Source of the DNA: Cucumis sativus
Lineage: Eukaryota > Streptophyta > Magnoliopsida > Cucurbitales > Cucurbitaceae
NCBI RefSeq assembly: GCF_000004075.3
Contig: NC_026660.2
Span: forward strand, 23,439,498-23,503,497
DNA length: 64,000 nt
Direction: 5' to 3'
Position 1 is the first letter of the stretch. Every line of letters begins with the position of its first letter. Made by a program: the position numbers and the translations under genes. This document shows, in pieces, positions 11,696 to 28,292 of the stretch. The notes beneath the pieces were generated by a model. It searched no databases. It saw nothing but the letters and a program-made list of their open reading frames with translations, and was not told where the DNA came from.

Positions 11696-14600
11696 ATCAT
11701 TCCCAAACTTATCTTTATTTCAATTCTAATAAATTAATGATACAGTAATGGTAAGGTCAAAAGTGTACTACGCTGCTAAGATTGAATTCTCATTCACTAC
11801 CATACAATTTAACTAGCTAAAAGTTGACAAAATCAAATTAATTCAATCACATTCAGAATATATCATTTCTCTACTTTAAATGTGTGATATTTCATCTTTA
11901 CCATAGTTGTACCAAAAATAATATTAACAAAATAAATTTAAAGTTTTGAAAATGGTACAAATATGGGATTTAAGCTTAATAATAACTGTGAGAGAGAAAA
12001 ATAGCTTTCCAATCACAAAACATTAAATAAGACAACAAATTTCCAAGGCTGATTTAAGTATATGAAAAGGAAATTTATGAAAAAAGGAGAATCTCATTTG
12101 TTTAATTTAATTTGATTTTGGTTGTGTTTATTATCGTTGTTTTTGGAGATATTTAAGTTTTCATGATCTGTGTAAAAATTAGCAAAATCTACCGTAGAAA
12201 ATCAACCATCAAAATATACCAAAATCTTAAATTTAAACATTAATAAATTTCTACAAGGAAAATGGAATATAAATTATCTACGAGAATAAATTATTACCCA
12301 TTTTTATTGATAATAATTTGTTTGTCTCGTAATAATTATCAATCTTTATTCTTTGTAAATCTAAAAGATAGTTATGTTTGATATTAAGAAAAGAAAATCT
12401 AATTAAAAAAGTGGAGTGGTTGAATTTTAAAATAGTAATGTGAAGTAATAGTTGGCAATAATATTTTAATCCTATCAATATCTTAAAATTGAAGGTTTCC
12501 TAAAGTAAAATTTTAGACCTTAATGTAAACATATGATATTTTTGTGCTTGTCCTTCTATGATATATATGTTCAATAATGTAGATTGACTTTTTTCCAAAT
12601 TGCATTGTTAATCACTAACCACACTTTGTTTTATATAATATATATTGATGGTATGTTTGGAAATGCATGTGACCATATTATTTTTAAATGATACTTTTTG
12701 AAAAATAATAATAATGGACAATGAAATAAGGTCCATTATCTTATGTACTATTTGAAAAATTAATTAATTAAACCTCTAAAATTTCACGAGTTATTTAACT
12801 TAATAACTTAAGCCTTCTTTCCGATTTTATTTGAAAAACATCAATACATTATTTCTTACATGTTACATTGTCCATATAGGTTGTGTTTGATCGATAATAA
12901 CATTTTTTTAGAAGATTGTTACTCAAGATTAATTTGAATTTATGATATTGTCGATCATTTAATTTATTTCTCAACTAACTTTCAGATGTAAAAACACTCA
13001 TAATAAATCATCAAAATCAATTCTATAAGAGTTCACAGTGTCATATATTTTTTATTAAATACTAACATACATGTATTCAATTATCTAAATTGGTTCAAAC
13101 CGTTCTATCTACACCTATTGTGCTAGAAAAACTACTTCTATAGTGTATCATGATAATATAAACTTGTAGATATTACTTATATCGAACCTTAAATAATAGC
13201 TAGAGGTAAAACATCTTGTTCATAAGTATAAACAAGGACTTTCTTTACCTTACCTAACATCTCTTTATGTAACAAGCTTTGTCAAAGATTCAACACCTAT
13301 ATATATAGATACTATCTCTCAAATTCCTATAACCCATAGGATGAAAAGAATTTGTCGACATGTCGATACATGTGTAAATTAAATTGGTGGGACATCTCAA
13401 TATTAAATTTTTATTTTTATTTATAGTATTTTATAAAGACCCATACAACATTTACAAAAGTATAATATGTTTAATCAAATATTATGAATATAAATGCTAA
13501 TAACCATACTAATAACTTAACTGAATTATTATTTTCTAGAAATTTGTGACCGTTTAAATATAATAATTAAATTCAAAGTATTAATATATATAGTATCATT
13601 AAAAAATAAAAATAATAAAGATAGTAAAATTTGTTAGAGTTTATCACAAATATATCATAGATTAAATCACACTTTTATGTATTTGTAATTTTTTTAAAAT
13701 ATTGTTATATTATTATTTTAAAAATTATTATTCATTATAATTATCACAAAAAAAAAAGTTATTAATGTTCTGATATTTTTTATGTTATATTTATAAGAAT
13801 TGAAATCCGTATCATGACTTTATTAGAATGTTTCAATTACTATTAGTATTGCTAAATAAGGTGTAACAATTGTAGTGGGAATTAAAAGGCTAAGTTTCAT
13901 TATCCCTTTCAATGACCACCCCCCAAATAGCTATAAATGGATGCAAAATTGTAAAGAAGACAAGATAAAACGGTACCTTATAATATGTCATGTGCCCAAC
14001 CATTATTTGAGAGATCAAAATTAAAATGCAAATAATCCTAAATCGTAAATAATGTATTTTCTAAATTAAAAAAAAAAACAGACACTTTTTCTTTTATTAT
14101 TTATTTCTCTTTTTTATGAGTTTCTTTCCTTTTTCTATGCAAACTACTTAGAGGGATTGAAGATGGTGTCTGGATAAATATATATGTGTTTTGAGGAACA
14201 GTTTATTTAGACAATTCCACACGAACAATTTAACAGTTTACAAATATCATAATGATATAATATAAATAGGACTATTCATATACCAACGTGAACATTTACT
14301 TAATTTATGTTAAAAAGGCCACAGACATTACTCACTGCCTCTTAGATTAAATCAAGTAGAGGACACTCTATTCAATATAAACTTAAAACACGTCGGAGAT
14401 CGGTGTAATAGTGTAGTTATGAATTTCATTATTTATTTGGTTTTAAAGAATTTATGGATTATTCAAACACAACGATTATTGTAATTCACATCCATCAGGA
14501 TGATGTAACACTTCACTTTTCAAATTTCAAACTTCTGTGTATGATTCACATCTGGTATAAAGAAATATAATGGGTCGGTCATCTTAAGTTAGTTTGTAAT

Positions 14601-15004
14601 GGAAGTAAAAATGTACCTCATGAACATGAAAAATTGTGGGGAAAAATGAAAAGAAAACAGTAAATTAAAAGAGAAGATGGTGAGTGAAAAGGCAGAGAAA
14701 AAGGTTAGAGAGAAAAGAAATATTAAGTAATAATAAGAAAAATGAATTGGGTTAAAATGGAGACTGTTAAATAGTTTGTCCTACAGTCAGAAGTTGGCAG
14801 ATGGGATGTAATAGAAATTGGACTCTTGTTTGCTACTTGCAACCTTTTCTTTTCTTTTTCTTTTTTGCCCTAATTTATTATTATTATGCCTTTTTCCTAT
14901 TTTTATTGAAAATTCATTTTTATTCAAATCTACTATATACACATATGACATTGTAAGCACCACATATGCTTGCTGTCTCTTGGAGGCATTATTTATTATT
15001 TTTG

Positions 15005-15006
<2 letters not shown>

Positions 15007-15036
<30 letters not shown>
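15007..15036. repeat. (AT)n microsatellite
   Basis: Pure AT dinucleotide run of about 15 units, read directly. Confidence 0.95.
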
Positions 15037-15040
<4 letters not shown>

Positions 15041-18000
15041 AGGATCTTGGGATTCCATTGAAGAAAAATGAAATTCACAAAAAATAAAAGTCCGTATTTA
15101 CAAATTGATCACAAATCAAAGTAATTTATGCATATCAAAGAGTGTGAATTAGGTCAAACAAACACAATCAAAATAATATGGGAAACTTGGTTAGTTTTTA
15201 TACATGTCATCGATTTTTTTCTACTTCAACGTCCTTATTCAGCATGCTTTCGATCGTTCAAAACTAATTTTGATGATTTTGAAAGTATAAAATTAAATAT
15301 TAAAATATTTTAAAATTTATTAGTTAAAGTGTATGTTTCAAGTTGAATATTGTAACATAAAATGATTTTTAACTCTTTTTAAGAACACCCGCAAACATAT
15401 ACTAAGTGATAGTGAATAATACATAAGCTAGATTATAAAAAACAATCCACTATAAGAAAGATTATCATTACAATTCCACCAAATTTTGTCCTTCCTTCTA
15501 ATTACGATACTGCTCTTTCAAACTAGATTAGTATGTAAATGATTACACTTTAAGTAAATTCTCTCATTCAATCTCACAATTATAAGAATGTTTTTTCTTT
15601 TTTTCATAATATTTTTTTTATCAAACTAAATAACATATAAAATAGAACTTAAGTTGACACACATTCAAGTTTAAATCTTTCCATCGGTAAGAATTTAAAA
15701 TTAAAGTCATGGACTTATTTTATAGAGTTTAGAGCTAGTCATTTTTTTAGGAGGTTGTCACTGTCATTATTACTTTGCAATAGTGTGTGAGAATCGAATA
15801 GCATGACATATATTATATTAAAAACAATGTGTGTCCACGAGAATGAGAGAATATATAAAGATGGTATTTTAATAAATAGTTGATGGTGTGGGGGAGTATA
15901 TATTGGGTATTATATAGTTTGAGTGTGAAATGAAATGAAGCATTGGATCCAATTTGGAGAGGGAAAAAAAAAAAGAGAGGAATAATGGGAATGAAGAGAG
16001 AATAAAGAAGAAGAAGAAGATAATGATAAAATTACAAAGAAAGTTAAGAGAGAGTATGATAAAATGAATTAAAATGAGAGAAATAATAATAATGAAAGTG
16101 TCACTCACAAAAACATATTGGTTTCTGACCACTTTTGGCTTCTTCCTCTTTTATTGCTGTCTCCTTATTTCCTCTATTTCTTCTCTTATTTTTATTTTTC
16201 GAATTGGCGCCGAATTCAATGCATTTATTAATCTTTTTATGGTCGTTGGGTCTCTTTTCCCCCTCCCCTTTTTGTTCCCTTCCTCTCCCCCAATTCTACC
16301 TTCAATTTCTTTATTTCTTTTTCTTTCTCTTATTTTATTTATCTTAAATATAACTCTATTATTTCTCATAATATATATAGAGGTTTATTAGTATTGAAAC
16401 TCATATTTAATATATATTTCATCCTTAATTAACCATTCAATTTTATAAGATATTTAACATTTTATAAGATATTTTAAATTAGTTGCCATTAAATAAAAAC
16501 AAAAAATTATTGAACTTAACTCACTCTTATGAATTTTAAATCGTGTGCACTAAATAATAATAAATGTTGGTAAAAAAAAAAAATCCTACAAAATTAATAA
16601 TACTGTTTATCTTGATAATTGATAAATATGGAGGAGGGTAAAGTGGAAGAAGAAACCAAATTAATTTGGATAAAATTATTATAAGATGGTTGGTTGAGAA
16701 TGAGAAGAGAGGGAGAATTTGGGTCTCATTATTTTCTTGGAAACCAAGGGAAAAGTAATTTTCAATTTATTCTTCGGATTAGGGTAGGTGAGTTTTTTAT
16801 TAATAACATTTAACACAAAGATATTATCGTATAGCCTCATTAATATATGTTACGTGAACCACACTTTATAAACACACATACCCACAATTATATAATTTTG
16901 TATTTATTAACGTTAGGTATGCACTTCCATAATTACCAATACCTCAATCTTATTTTAATTGCTATATCACGATTCCCTTTATAGAATCCAACCCTTGTCT
17001 TTTATTCTCAATATGCATATTTTCATACAAAACATCCCATATTGTTTCTTCTTTTAAAACACAATTTAAATGGACGGGAAAGCCTTGGTTTGATCATTAA
17101 TAAAATTAGTATTTATGAGCTTTTTAAATTACGAAAACTGTAGATATACAACCTAAAATTTAATGTCTAAATGTTTAATTTTCTATTATAAGAAGGGGTT
17201 GATTTTTCGTAAATAATTACTAGATAAGTTGCGTTAGTATCGTAACATGGAGTTTGTTAAAATTAAAAGAAAAATAATTTGAAGTATGCACGTCCCCTGA
17301 CCTAATCAGTAATTAATTTTTTTTCAAAGGAGGAGGAGAAGTACTATTGATCTTTTGCAAGGACCATCCCAAATCTCAGTCAGTAAGTGTAGCCATGGGA
17401 AAATTAGAAAGGGAAAAGGGAAAAAAGAAAATTCATAGATAAAAAAAAGGGGGGCATACATTATATACACACACATATATAGAAGGAGATATGATATTGT
17501 ACAATAATTATAAGGCAGATGAAACCATCACTTTCACATGTTATGCCCACCACGAAAGAGATGGTTGTAAACTTGTCACCTTTCCCCCTATATTCTAAAG
17601 TCACAAAATGCTTCAAAAAAGAGAGGGATGGGATTGGATATCTCTCACTATCACCTCATCTCTCTCTCTTTCTCTCCAAGTTTAAATTCTATTATTGAAA
17701 AAACATTTGTGTTAGTCCTCATTTTAGTCTCTTACATTTTGGGACCAAAGTATAGAAGGATATTGAAGGTATATGATTTAAATCTTTTAATATAAAAAAA
17801 GTGAGGGACTAGTTAGGGGTTAGGTTTGAATTATTTCATTTAACTATTATTTTGTCAACTAATATTATATTAAACACATGCTTTAGGTAATGTGTCTAAG
17901 TCATTGATGAATAATTGTCTGTAAGGAAAAATAAAATTTGTTTTTATGAAAATGTGTTTATAGTACAATTTGAATAGAGATGGAGATTTACACCATATAT

Positions 18001-19745
18001 AGTTGAATGGTGTACAAATTAGGACAAATTAAAAGGAGGAGAATGGATACAAAAATATTTAGGTAATATTTGTAAGTTGAAAGACCCAAAATGAGTAATA
18101 TCCAAAATGAAAGGAAAGAATGTGAATGATATAATAATGATATGAAGAGGTAAGTAAGTGGTCCTTTTATTTGGTGGTTTCTTTTTCTGAGTTTCAATGT
18201 TCTCCTAACTTTTGATAAACAACAATAATAATAAATAATGTTGTGCCACTTTTTATTATATGATTGTTTAAATTTATCTCTGTGCCAAACTACATATATT
18301 ATTTGAAGAGAGAGTTCATTATTTAGTGCAGCCTCTCCCTATTACTAATCGCCCACTCTTTGGCCTTTATGACACACTACACTCTTTCATTTCATTTCTC
18401 ACCGTTTACTCTCCAAGTTTTTTATATAACAACTTTGAAAAAAAAAAGGGAGGGAAGTTCACCAAAAAAAGTCCAAGTTTATTGTGTGAAATACTCCAAA
18501 ATACATAATTTTTGTGATTCTCAATCCAAGAATAGACGGTGATAATGATATATCACTTTCTTATCTCATACTATATAGTGTTGGCCAAAATTTGAATTGT
18601 TTTCAAACTATATATCTATCACTATCTATTTGGGATACATAGTCTGGTCTATCTCTATATATATATATGATAGATGGTGATACTCTTTTACTTTTATCTA
18701 TCTAGGACATACAAAGATAGTTATCTATGTCTATCTTAAATTCATTGTTGCTATTCAGTTAACCTAATAAATAACATAAATAAGAGAAAAGTAATCAATG
18801 TAAATAAATGTATGAAATAAGGTATACTATGTTGATTAAGATACACACCCCTAAACCATAAATGAAAATGGAACCATGGACTCAATGAGTTTTTTTTTTC
18901 TATAAGAAATGTAAATAGTTTTACAATTTTGGTAAATTACCCAAAATATTATTAATATTTAATTAATTTTTTTAAAAATAAAAAGAATGAACAACTATTT
19001 ATACTCCAAATAAAACCACAAAATTTATTTTGGATAAATGTTTGGTCAAACATTATATTTTTTTTTACCATTTTCTTATATTTATTCCATTATTGTCAGT
19101 AGTAAACTAATATTAATTAAGTGTTTAGATGAATAATTAATATAATAATACATTAAATTTAATTTATGACGGGTTGTGTTACGTTTAGTTATACAATTGT
19201 TTAATTTTAGTTTTTACATACAAAAATGGTAACTCAAACGGACATATTTATCTTTCTAAACATTAATTCTTTGCCATATATATATAAATAAATTATTATT
19301 ATTATGATTTTACTACATTCAATGAAAATTAACTTTAAACTTACGGTTTAAGATTATATTAAAAACTTGTAAATTAAAGTTAGGAGAGGTGTGAAACAAG
19401 ATCCAAAATATAAGAAATCAAAATAATATTTTAACAAATTCATATAGAAAAAAAAAGAGAAAAATATATTAAGTTGGTTTAAAAGAAATTGAACATGTAT
19501 AGCATTACATTGGGTTCATGCATGCTAACCACAAACAATGGGTTCCATTATTTATTAGGTATAATTTAGAGAGCCATCACCAAAAAATGTGGGCAAATTT
19601 TGCACTTCATTTTGTCCATATCTCAATCCCATTGACTCTTCCTCTTTAGAGATGGAATATGACTTTAAATGGAATGTTTCTAAGTTTTGTGTCACCCCTA
19701 ATTCTATTATTAATGCATTTACATCACTAGACCTCAAATCCAACT

Positions 19746-19778
19746 AAAAAAAAGAAAGAAAGAAAGAAAGAAAAAAAA
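19746..19778. repeat. (AAAG)n microsatellite
   Basis: Five consecutive AAAG units flanked by A runs, read directly. Confidence 0.9.
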
Positions 19779-20008
19779 TCCCTCAAATCTAACTTTTCTT
19801 GATTCTTTTGTCTACCCTAATGGAACTATTTGTTTGGATCTTAGTGCTATATACTTAGTAAACCTATAAATGGGCTAATGCTCAAACTTGGGCTTTCTTC
19901 TTGAAATTGGCCCTTTACACTAATTTCTCTTCACCTACACCCTTTACTCCCATCCCAACCTTGTAGCATTTGCTTCCAAATCTTGGCTCATACAATAATC
20001 TTAACACA

Positions 20009-20050
20009 TTGATCTCTAAATCATAGAAATTGATCTCTAAATCATAGAAA
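20009..20050. repeat. Exact 21-bp tandem duplication
   Basis: The 21-bp unit beginning TTGATCTCTAAATCATAGAA occurs twice with no spacer and no mismatch. It lies about 450 bp upstream of the MDAR start codon. Confidence 0.95.
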
Positions 20051-20365
20051 TGAAAATCACCATCTAATTATAGTAGATATATGTTTGAGTTAAAAATCAA
20101 ATTCTTTGCTTTAATATAATTATTCAAATGAAGGTAGTTAAACGAATAAGTGATATAGGTATGATCTACACTATATATATGAAACATCATAGTTTAAAGA
20201 TAGAGATAGGATTCAAACATATGTTTCCATTCGACTCTATTCAAATTTAAAGTGGTTATACAATCAAGTTATGAATGGTTTCATATAGGAATGTGATTGG
20301 ACTATAGAAATGAAACGTGGTGATCCAACGCATATATACTTAAAATACACAATTATGGGAAAATG

Positions 20366-20413
20366 TGACGTAGGTTAGTTGGTAGTGATGAACGGCAAAG
20401 AGGGTGCCACGTC
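20366..20413 (+). promoter_or_regulatory. TGACGT and CCACGTC elements in the MDAR promoter
   Basis: A TGACGT (20366-20371, the core recognised by TGA-type bZIP factors) and a CCACGTC (20407-20413, an ACGT-core box) lie 90-140 bp upstream of the MDAR ATG. Such elements fit oxidative-stress and hormone control of antioxidant genes. The sites are seen; the regulation is inferred. Confidence 0.35.
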
Positions 20414-20506
20414 AAGCTGAAATTCAATCTTTGATTTTCGTCCCCGGATAAAATGTCGAACCCGTTCTCCACCAAAGGCTAGCTCCTTCTCAATTTTGAT
20501 TTAGCC

Positions 20507-23462
<2,956 letters not shown>

Positions 23463-24513
23463 AAGTTACATTTCACCATTTACTGAATAAATTCAAGTGC
23501 TTGGACTTAATATTTGATCAACTTTTAATTTCATATATGATTACTTCATGTATGTTATTTATTGGAAAGTTGAGCTGAATCTGAAAACAAGTTTTATCAA
23601 GTGTTTCAAATAAAGTGTATTACTTTAAGATTTCGTGATTTTATGGGAGAACAAGAATATGCTTAAATGAACTTTGGGTTAGAAAAAAGAAGAAACTAAA
23701 GAAATATTTATAAAATATAGCATAATATCACAAAGCAAGTCTCCATTTTTTAAAAACTCAAGATATTACACCCGATTTTTAAAGATATTTTTGCTATATT
23801 TATTTTTTCAAACTTGTTTGCCGGTTTACTGTTCCTTCTTTCTCTGCATAAAAGAAAGTTTCCCTAAAGTGAAACATATGCAATAACCCATCAACTATAA
23901 TCATCGTGAAGGATAGAAGTTACATTTAAATTCATATTCCTTTTAATACCTTTTATGTTATTGAAGGATCGATTTTTGGTTACCATATATAATCGAAAGG
24001 AAAGTCTATGACTAGCTATACAAATTTTAAAAAGTGAAACATAAATTTTTAAGTTTAATTGCTACATACTAAGAAGTAGTATTGAAGTCTCTACAGAAAC
24101 AAAAATCTAAACAAACCCCCTTGATAGCTTTAAGATTGCATGATATAGTCCATATCGAGTATACATTCTCATCACTTTTGTTTATATATCCAAGATCATC
24201 CCTTGAATTTACAAAATCCTTCCTCAGACATTATATCTCAATTTATTTTTTTTACTGATTCGGGTTTCATGATCCAATTTTCCTAATCATCTCAATTAAA
24301 ATAATCAGGGTAGGAGAAAATTGAACAAAAAGAGAAATAGCAAAATATATATAAACTAGGTAATCAGACAGTCAAGATTAAAAGCTTGTTTTCTTGCTGC
24401 TCAAAGCAAAAGATCATCAATCCAAGAAAGAAAATCTGATAATTTCAACAACCAGTGTCTAGCAACATTAGAAGCCTAATTCCAAGCGAAACTACAAGGA
24501 AGAGCCCAAGTCC
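23463..24513. other. Convergent spacer between MDAR and the P2 genes
   Basis: Holds the 3' ends of two genes pointing at each other. AATAAA polyadenylation signals for MDAR lie at 23486-23491 and 23609-23614. Nothing else is recognisable. Confidence 0.6.
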
Positions 24514-26817
24514 TTACTCGTCTTCAAACAGAGAGAAGCAAATGTCCTGTAACACACATAAGAAAACAAAGTCAACACTGACAATAAATTATATATTCCA
24601 ACAACTAATCCAAAGTTGTTGAAGGAAAAAGAAATTTACTTCATCAGAGTCCATAGCATCATCTTTCTCCTCTTTCTTAGCCTCAGCTCCAACAGGAGCA
24701 GCAGTATCGACGGTAGAGGGGACTGCAGCCACAGCAGCTGCAACGACAGCGCCTGTAGGTAATGATGCCATCTTCTCCCTCGCATAGGCAATAAGCTCAG
24801 TTATATCCTTGCCCTTAAGTTCAGCAATAAGCAGCTCGATCTTTTCAACCTCAGCTTCAGCTCCAACTGTGCAAACGTTAACCATTCATTGACTATCAAA
24901 AGGCAGAGTCAATTAAATTTAGCTAAAAAATTACCTAAATTCTTACCACAAATACACCCCTGAATTTCACTGTGTGACACTTCCAATTTTATGTCTAATA
25001 TACTTCACCTATTCTATATTTTTTAATTTACAAACTCATTTGACATGAAATTGAATGTTTAACAATGATGAAGGTACTAGAAACTGATAGCACAAAATTA
25101 ATAGTTTGGTGGGTTGTTAGATATCTTCGTCAAGTTTAGGGACCTATTTGATACAAACATGGACTAGATATTTAATTCAATCTTCTTATTCTATCATTAA
25201 TTGGTCTGTGGTTGTGATGCATAGAACTTTTCGATGTATAAAAAAAAGTTAAGAGGCAAGTCTCTCACAAGTCATGGGTTGTCCTGTCCAACAAACAACG
25301 ATTTTGAGCTAAGGGTAATACAAAGAAAACAAAAATGGACTAAACCAAACGAGTTCTTTAATTCTAGTCAACTAACATTAGTTGGTTTAGATCTTGTCGA
25401 GTCAACTAAATGGTGTCTGTGTTTTGGTCGATTGGTGTCTTGTCACAAAAAGCAGAAGAAACAGACAGTGATAAATAGTTTTTCGAAAGGACCTCAAACT
25501 TAAAAGTGCATGTCAAGGACAAAATGCTTACTAAAAAATATGTATATACCTTGGCCACATTTCAATGGTTTTATGTGAACTTTTCTTTACTTTATGATTT
25601 GTTCAAGTTAATTAGTTACTTTTTCTTCATTTAAAATTTGGTTTTCTTAAATTAGTTGACTAAAAAGCTTAAGCAACCAAGAAAGTTTATGGTATAGTGT
25701 GTTTTATATCAAAATATTAATTGACAAAAACAACCCAACACAATTTTTTTTTTTTTTTTTTTTAAAGAAAGTAGACTTCATGAGAATTATATAAAGGAAA
25801 ACAGATTGATTTGATAAAAACAAAAGAACCCCGAAATAGTTTATACAATAAAAAAGAAATTTATGTTAATGATGATAATCATACATCAACGTCTTTCAAA
25901 ATAGAAAGCATGGCACATTTAACTATACAAAAATTTATATTCTCCACTGTTTTCATTTATGGTCATTTCAGGAAAAAAAATAACAATTAAAAATCCAAGG
26001 ATTTTAGTTTGAACAGCAACCCTCGTACATTTATATTATTATCTTTCTTTTCTTTTATTTTTTTGTAAGAAAGACCTAAAAAAAAATTATGTCCAAACAA
26101 AATATTACTATGTTTCTCAAAACAAAGTTTTAACCAAAACCTTCGTTCATGTTTTGTATTCTCTCTTCTATATTTCCCTTTCTTTGGTGTTTTAGCCATT
26201 TCTCTCCACTTGCCTCTCTTGCTCTCTACATTTTCTCTCTCGAACTGAAGTAATTGGTGAGAAAGAGTATGAGCGAGACCGAGGGGGAAATATAAAGAGC
26301 TACAGCCCCAGAAAATAATCAGCTTCTAATGAAACCCTAGCACGTTGGAGCTGTTAAAATCTGGATTAATCACCATAACTAAACTATTATATCTTCAACC
26401 AAAACATAAAAAAAATTGAATCAACAGTTCCACAAGTTTTTAAAAAGGGTTAGCTGTGAAAATGTTCATGTATAGTTCATTTTTATATATAAAAGCAGGT
26501 GGAATATGAAGTTTGGAAGCATATCTAGAAACCCATATAAGTTCCATTTCCTTGGCTTTAAAACCAGATTTTTGATAGTTATAGGATGGATGGAGAAAAA
26601 CACAAAACAGAAGAAGAAGAAGAAGAAGCAGAGAAGAGATTAAAAAGAGAGGGAGAGAGAAAGAACCAGAGGAGAGAATGGTGGTGATATCTTGAGCAGA
26701 TGGGGTTTTGTTTCCACCCAAAACAGCAAGCAAATAAGCAGCAACCCTGATATCTTGAGCAGATGGGATTTTGTTTCCACCCAAAACAGCAAGCAAATAA
26801 GCAGCAACCACCTTCAT
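24514..26817 (-). CDS. RPP2: 60S acidic ribosomal protein P2 with duplicated N-terminal helix
   Basis: P2 is a ribosomal stalk protein that dimerises with P1 and recruits elongation factors. The exons 26817-26667, 24866-24640 and 24546-24514 join in frame to 136 residues; plant P2 is normally about 115. The excess is an in-frame 63-bp tandem duplication. Residues 4-24 ([21 protein letters not shown]) are repeated as 25-45, which carry KTPSAQDIT. Exon 2 supplies [21 protein letters not shown], then an alanine-rich hinge and acidic stretch. Exon 3 ends [10 protein letters not shown], an acidic tail with Cys for the usual Gly and two extra acidic residues after FSLFE. Intron 1 is 1,800 bp with a weak donor (G|GTTCTT). 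The helix that is doubled is part of the dimerisation domain, so the product may be altered. A functional 115-residue form cannot be excluded by splicing, but none is obvious. Confidence 0.88.
25744..25763. repeat. T20 homopolymer in P2 intron 1
   Basis: A run of twenty T, read directly. On the transcribed strand of the P2 gene it is an A run inside the long first intron. Confidence 0.95.
26683..26808 (-). repeat. Two 63-bp tandem copies inside P2 exon 1
   Basis: Copy 1 is 26746-26808 and copy 2 is 26683-26745. They are adjacent and differ at three positions: one ATC/ACC codon and the last codon AGG/ACC. The unit is a multiple of three, so the reading frame is kept. High identity implies a recent duplication. 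Confidence 0.95.
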
Positions 26818-26829
26818 GATTCGTCTTCT

Positions 26830-27044
26830 TCTGAAAAGAAAAGAAATGAGAGAGAAAGAGAGATGAGAAGGGAAGAAGACAAATGGGGAAAGAGGGGTAA
26901 TAATATTGTAACGTACGAGATGAGCAAATTAAAGCTGCTGAGAATGCAGAAGAAATGAAAGGGTGATGGTGAGAAAGTGAGAGAGCAGAGGTGATCAGCT
27001 CATAAAGAAATTAGGAAGGGGATATTCTGTTAATGGAATATAAA
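26830..27044 (-). promoter_or_regulatory. Promoter and 5' UTR intron of the first P2 gene
   Basis: A TATA-like TTTATATTC lies at 27036-27044. Downstream follows a CT-rich leader. A donor (CTC|GTACGT) at 26917/26916 and an acceptor (TTTTCTTTTCAG) ending at 26831 define an 86-bp 5'-UTR intron, leaving 13 bp of UTR before the ATG. The second P2 gene has the same arrangement, which supports the model. Confidence 0.55.
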
Positions 27045-27059
27045 GCTGCTGCTGCCCTT

Positions 27060-28292
27060 TCTGTATGAACATCTCATTTTGGTAATTATAAATTATGACT
27101 ATTTCGATGCCTTTTTCTTTCCCTTCTCATTTTACACATAACATAACCAAATATTTAGAGTACTCCCAATGCATAACTTTTTTGCCATTGCCTTCCTATT
27201 CAAATAACTTACCCTTAGTCCTAACTCCTAACTATGCCTATTATAATAATAAATAATAATAGCAACTTCTGTTACCAAATACCTAATCATTTCAAATTAT
27301 TCTTCATTAACACTTCTTATCATAACCATAACCATAAATTATAAAAGATATATATATATATATATATGCTTACAGTAGTTTGTATTCATTGTTTTATTCT
27401 GTATTATAATACTTTGTATCTAAATTATAAATTATTTTAGTTTAGGTGAAAAATAATAAATATTATAATAAGAAAAAGTTTTGAAATAATATTTAAAATG
27501 GTGTATTATAAATACTTGAATGGGTAAAAAAAAACTCTAATTACTCCTTTCCTATGATAAATAACTCTCCATAATTCCAAATTTTCACCTTGTTAATTTC
27601 GTTAATTAATTTTATTGTTTGCGTTAACTGAATTTGGGGGTTAAGGTTGGTAAAAAAAATTATAAATGGAAGAATAAAAGATTGTGGATATAAAAAATAA
27701 AAGAGAGAGAAGATAATAGGTATGATTCATAAATGCATCGTGTGTTTATTTTTGTATATACTTTAAATCTGATTTTCTTGTAGTAGTGATATATCTTAAC
27801 ATTGAAATAACTGAACAATATTATACCTAACTACAAAATTTTCATCTTGCTACCCATTATAATTACTCTAAAAAAGATGATATCTTTTATATTTGTTAGA
27901 GTTATTGACTCCAATTTATTAACTTTTGGCTTCATAATTTTAAGCCTTAGAATATGCTCGATTTTCTTTAATCTTAAGAAGAAGAAAAAGTTAACAATAA
28001 TGCAAACCAACCATCTGTTTGAAGTCTGAAAACTTCTTTAATCTTAAAATTATGATAAATTCTAGCAGATGATAGAAAAGGAAGAGATAAATTGAAGTAT
28101 AATTAAGGAGTTAGATCATAAAACGTGGATGCAAGAAAGATTATAAATTCTCAAGGCAAAATAAATTTTGGTTCATGACAAAAATTTCACCTAAATAAGA
28201 ACCCAAAGTTGCAGGGTATATATATCAATTTAAAATGAATCTAAACTAAAGTTGATCAAACTTTGAAAGGTGAAGGACACAAATAAATCTCG
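27060..28292. other. Spacer between the two P2 genes
   Basis: AT-rich spacer with a TA microsatellite at 27348-27367. No exon was recognised. The right end holds the 3' UTR of the second P2 gene. The plus-strand frame at 27847-28029 is low-complexity and not supported. Confidence 0.55.
27348..27367. repeat. (TA)n microsatellite
   Basis: TA dinucleotide run of about ten units, read directly. Confidence 0.9.

Larger units (their letters stand above)
11500..20290. other. Long AT-rich gene-free interval
   Basis: About 8.8 kb with no exon, RNA gene or transposon domain that I can support. It contains microsatellites, homopurine and homopyrimidine blocks around 15.95-16.35 kb, and a few GC-richer patches (about 17.33-17.66 kb and 18.33-18.43 kb) that look leader-like but have no reading frame. 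The plus-strand frame at 16074-16391 is a leucine/phenylalanine-rich translation of a pyrimidine tract and is probably not a gene. Confidence 0.5.

Noticed and set aside
16074-16391. 105-codon plus-strand frame with many hydrophobic residues, possible membrane protein
   Set aside because: It is the translation of a long pyrimidine tract; several overlapping frames on both strands are open there for the same reason, and no domain or splice context supports it.
24514-26817. P2 gene with the duplication as a pseudogene
   Set aside because: The frame is open through all three exons, splice sites are present and a promoter with a UTR intron can be proposed; altered function is possible but decay is not shown.
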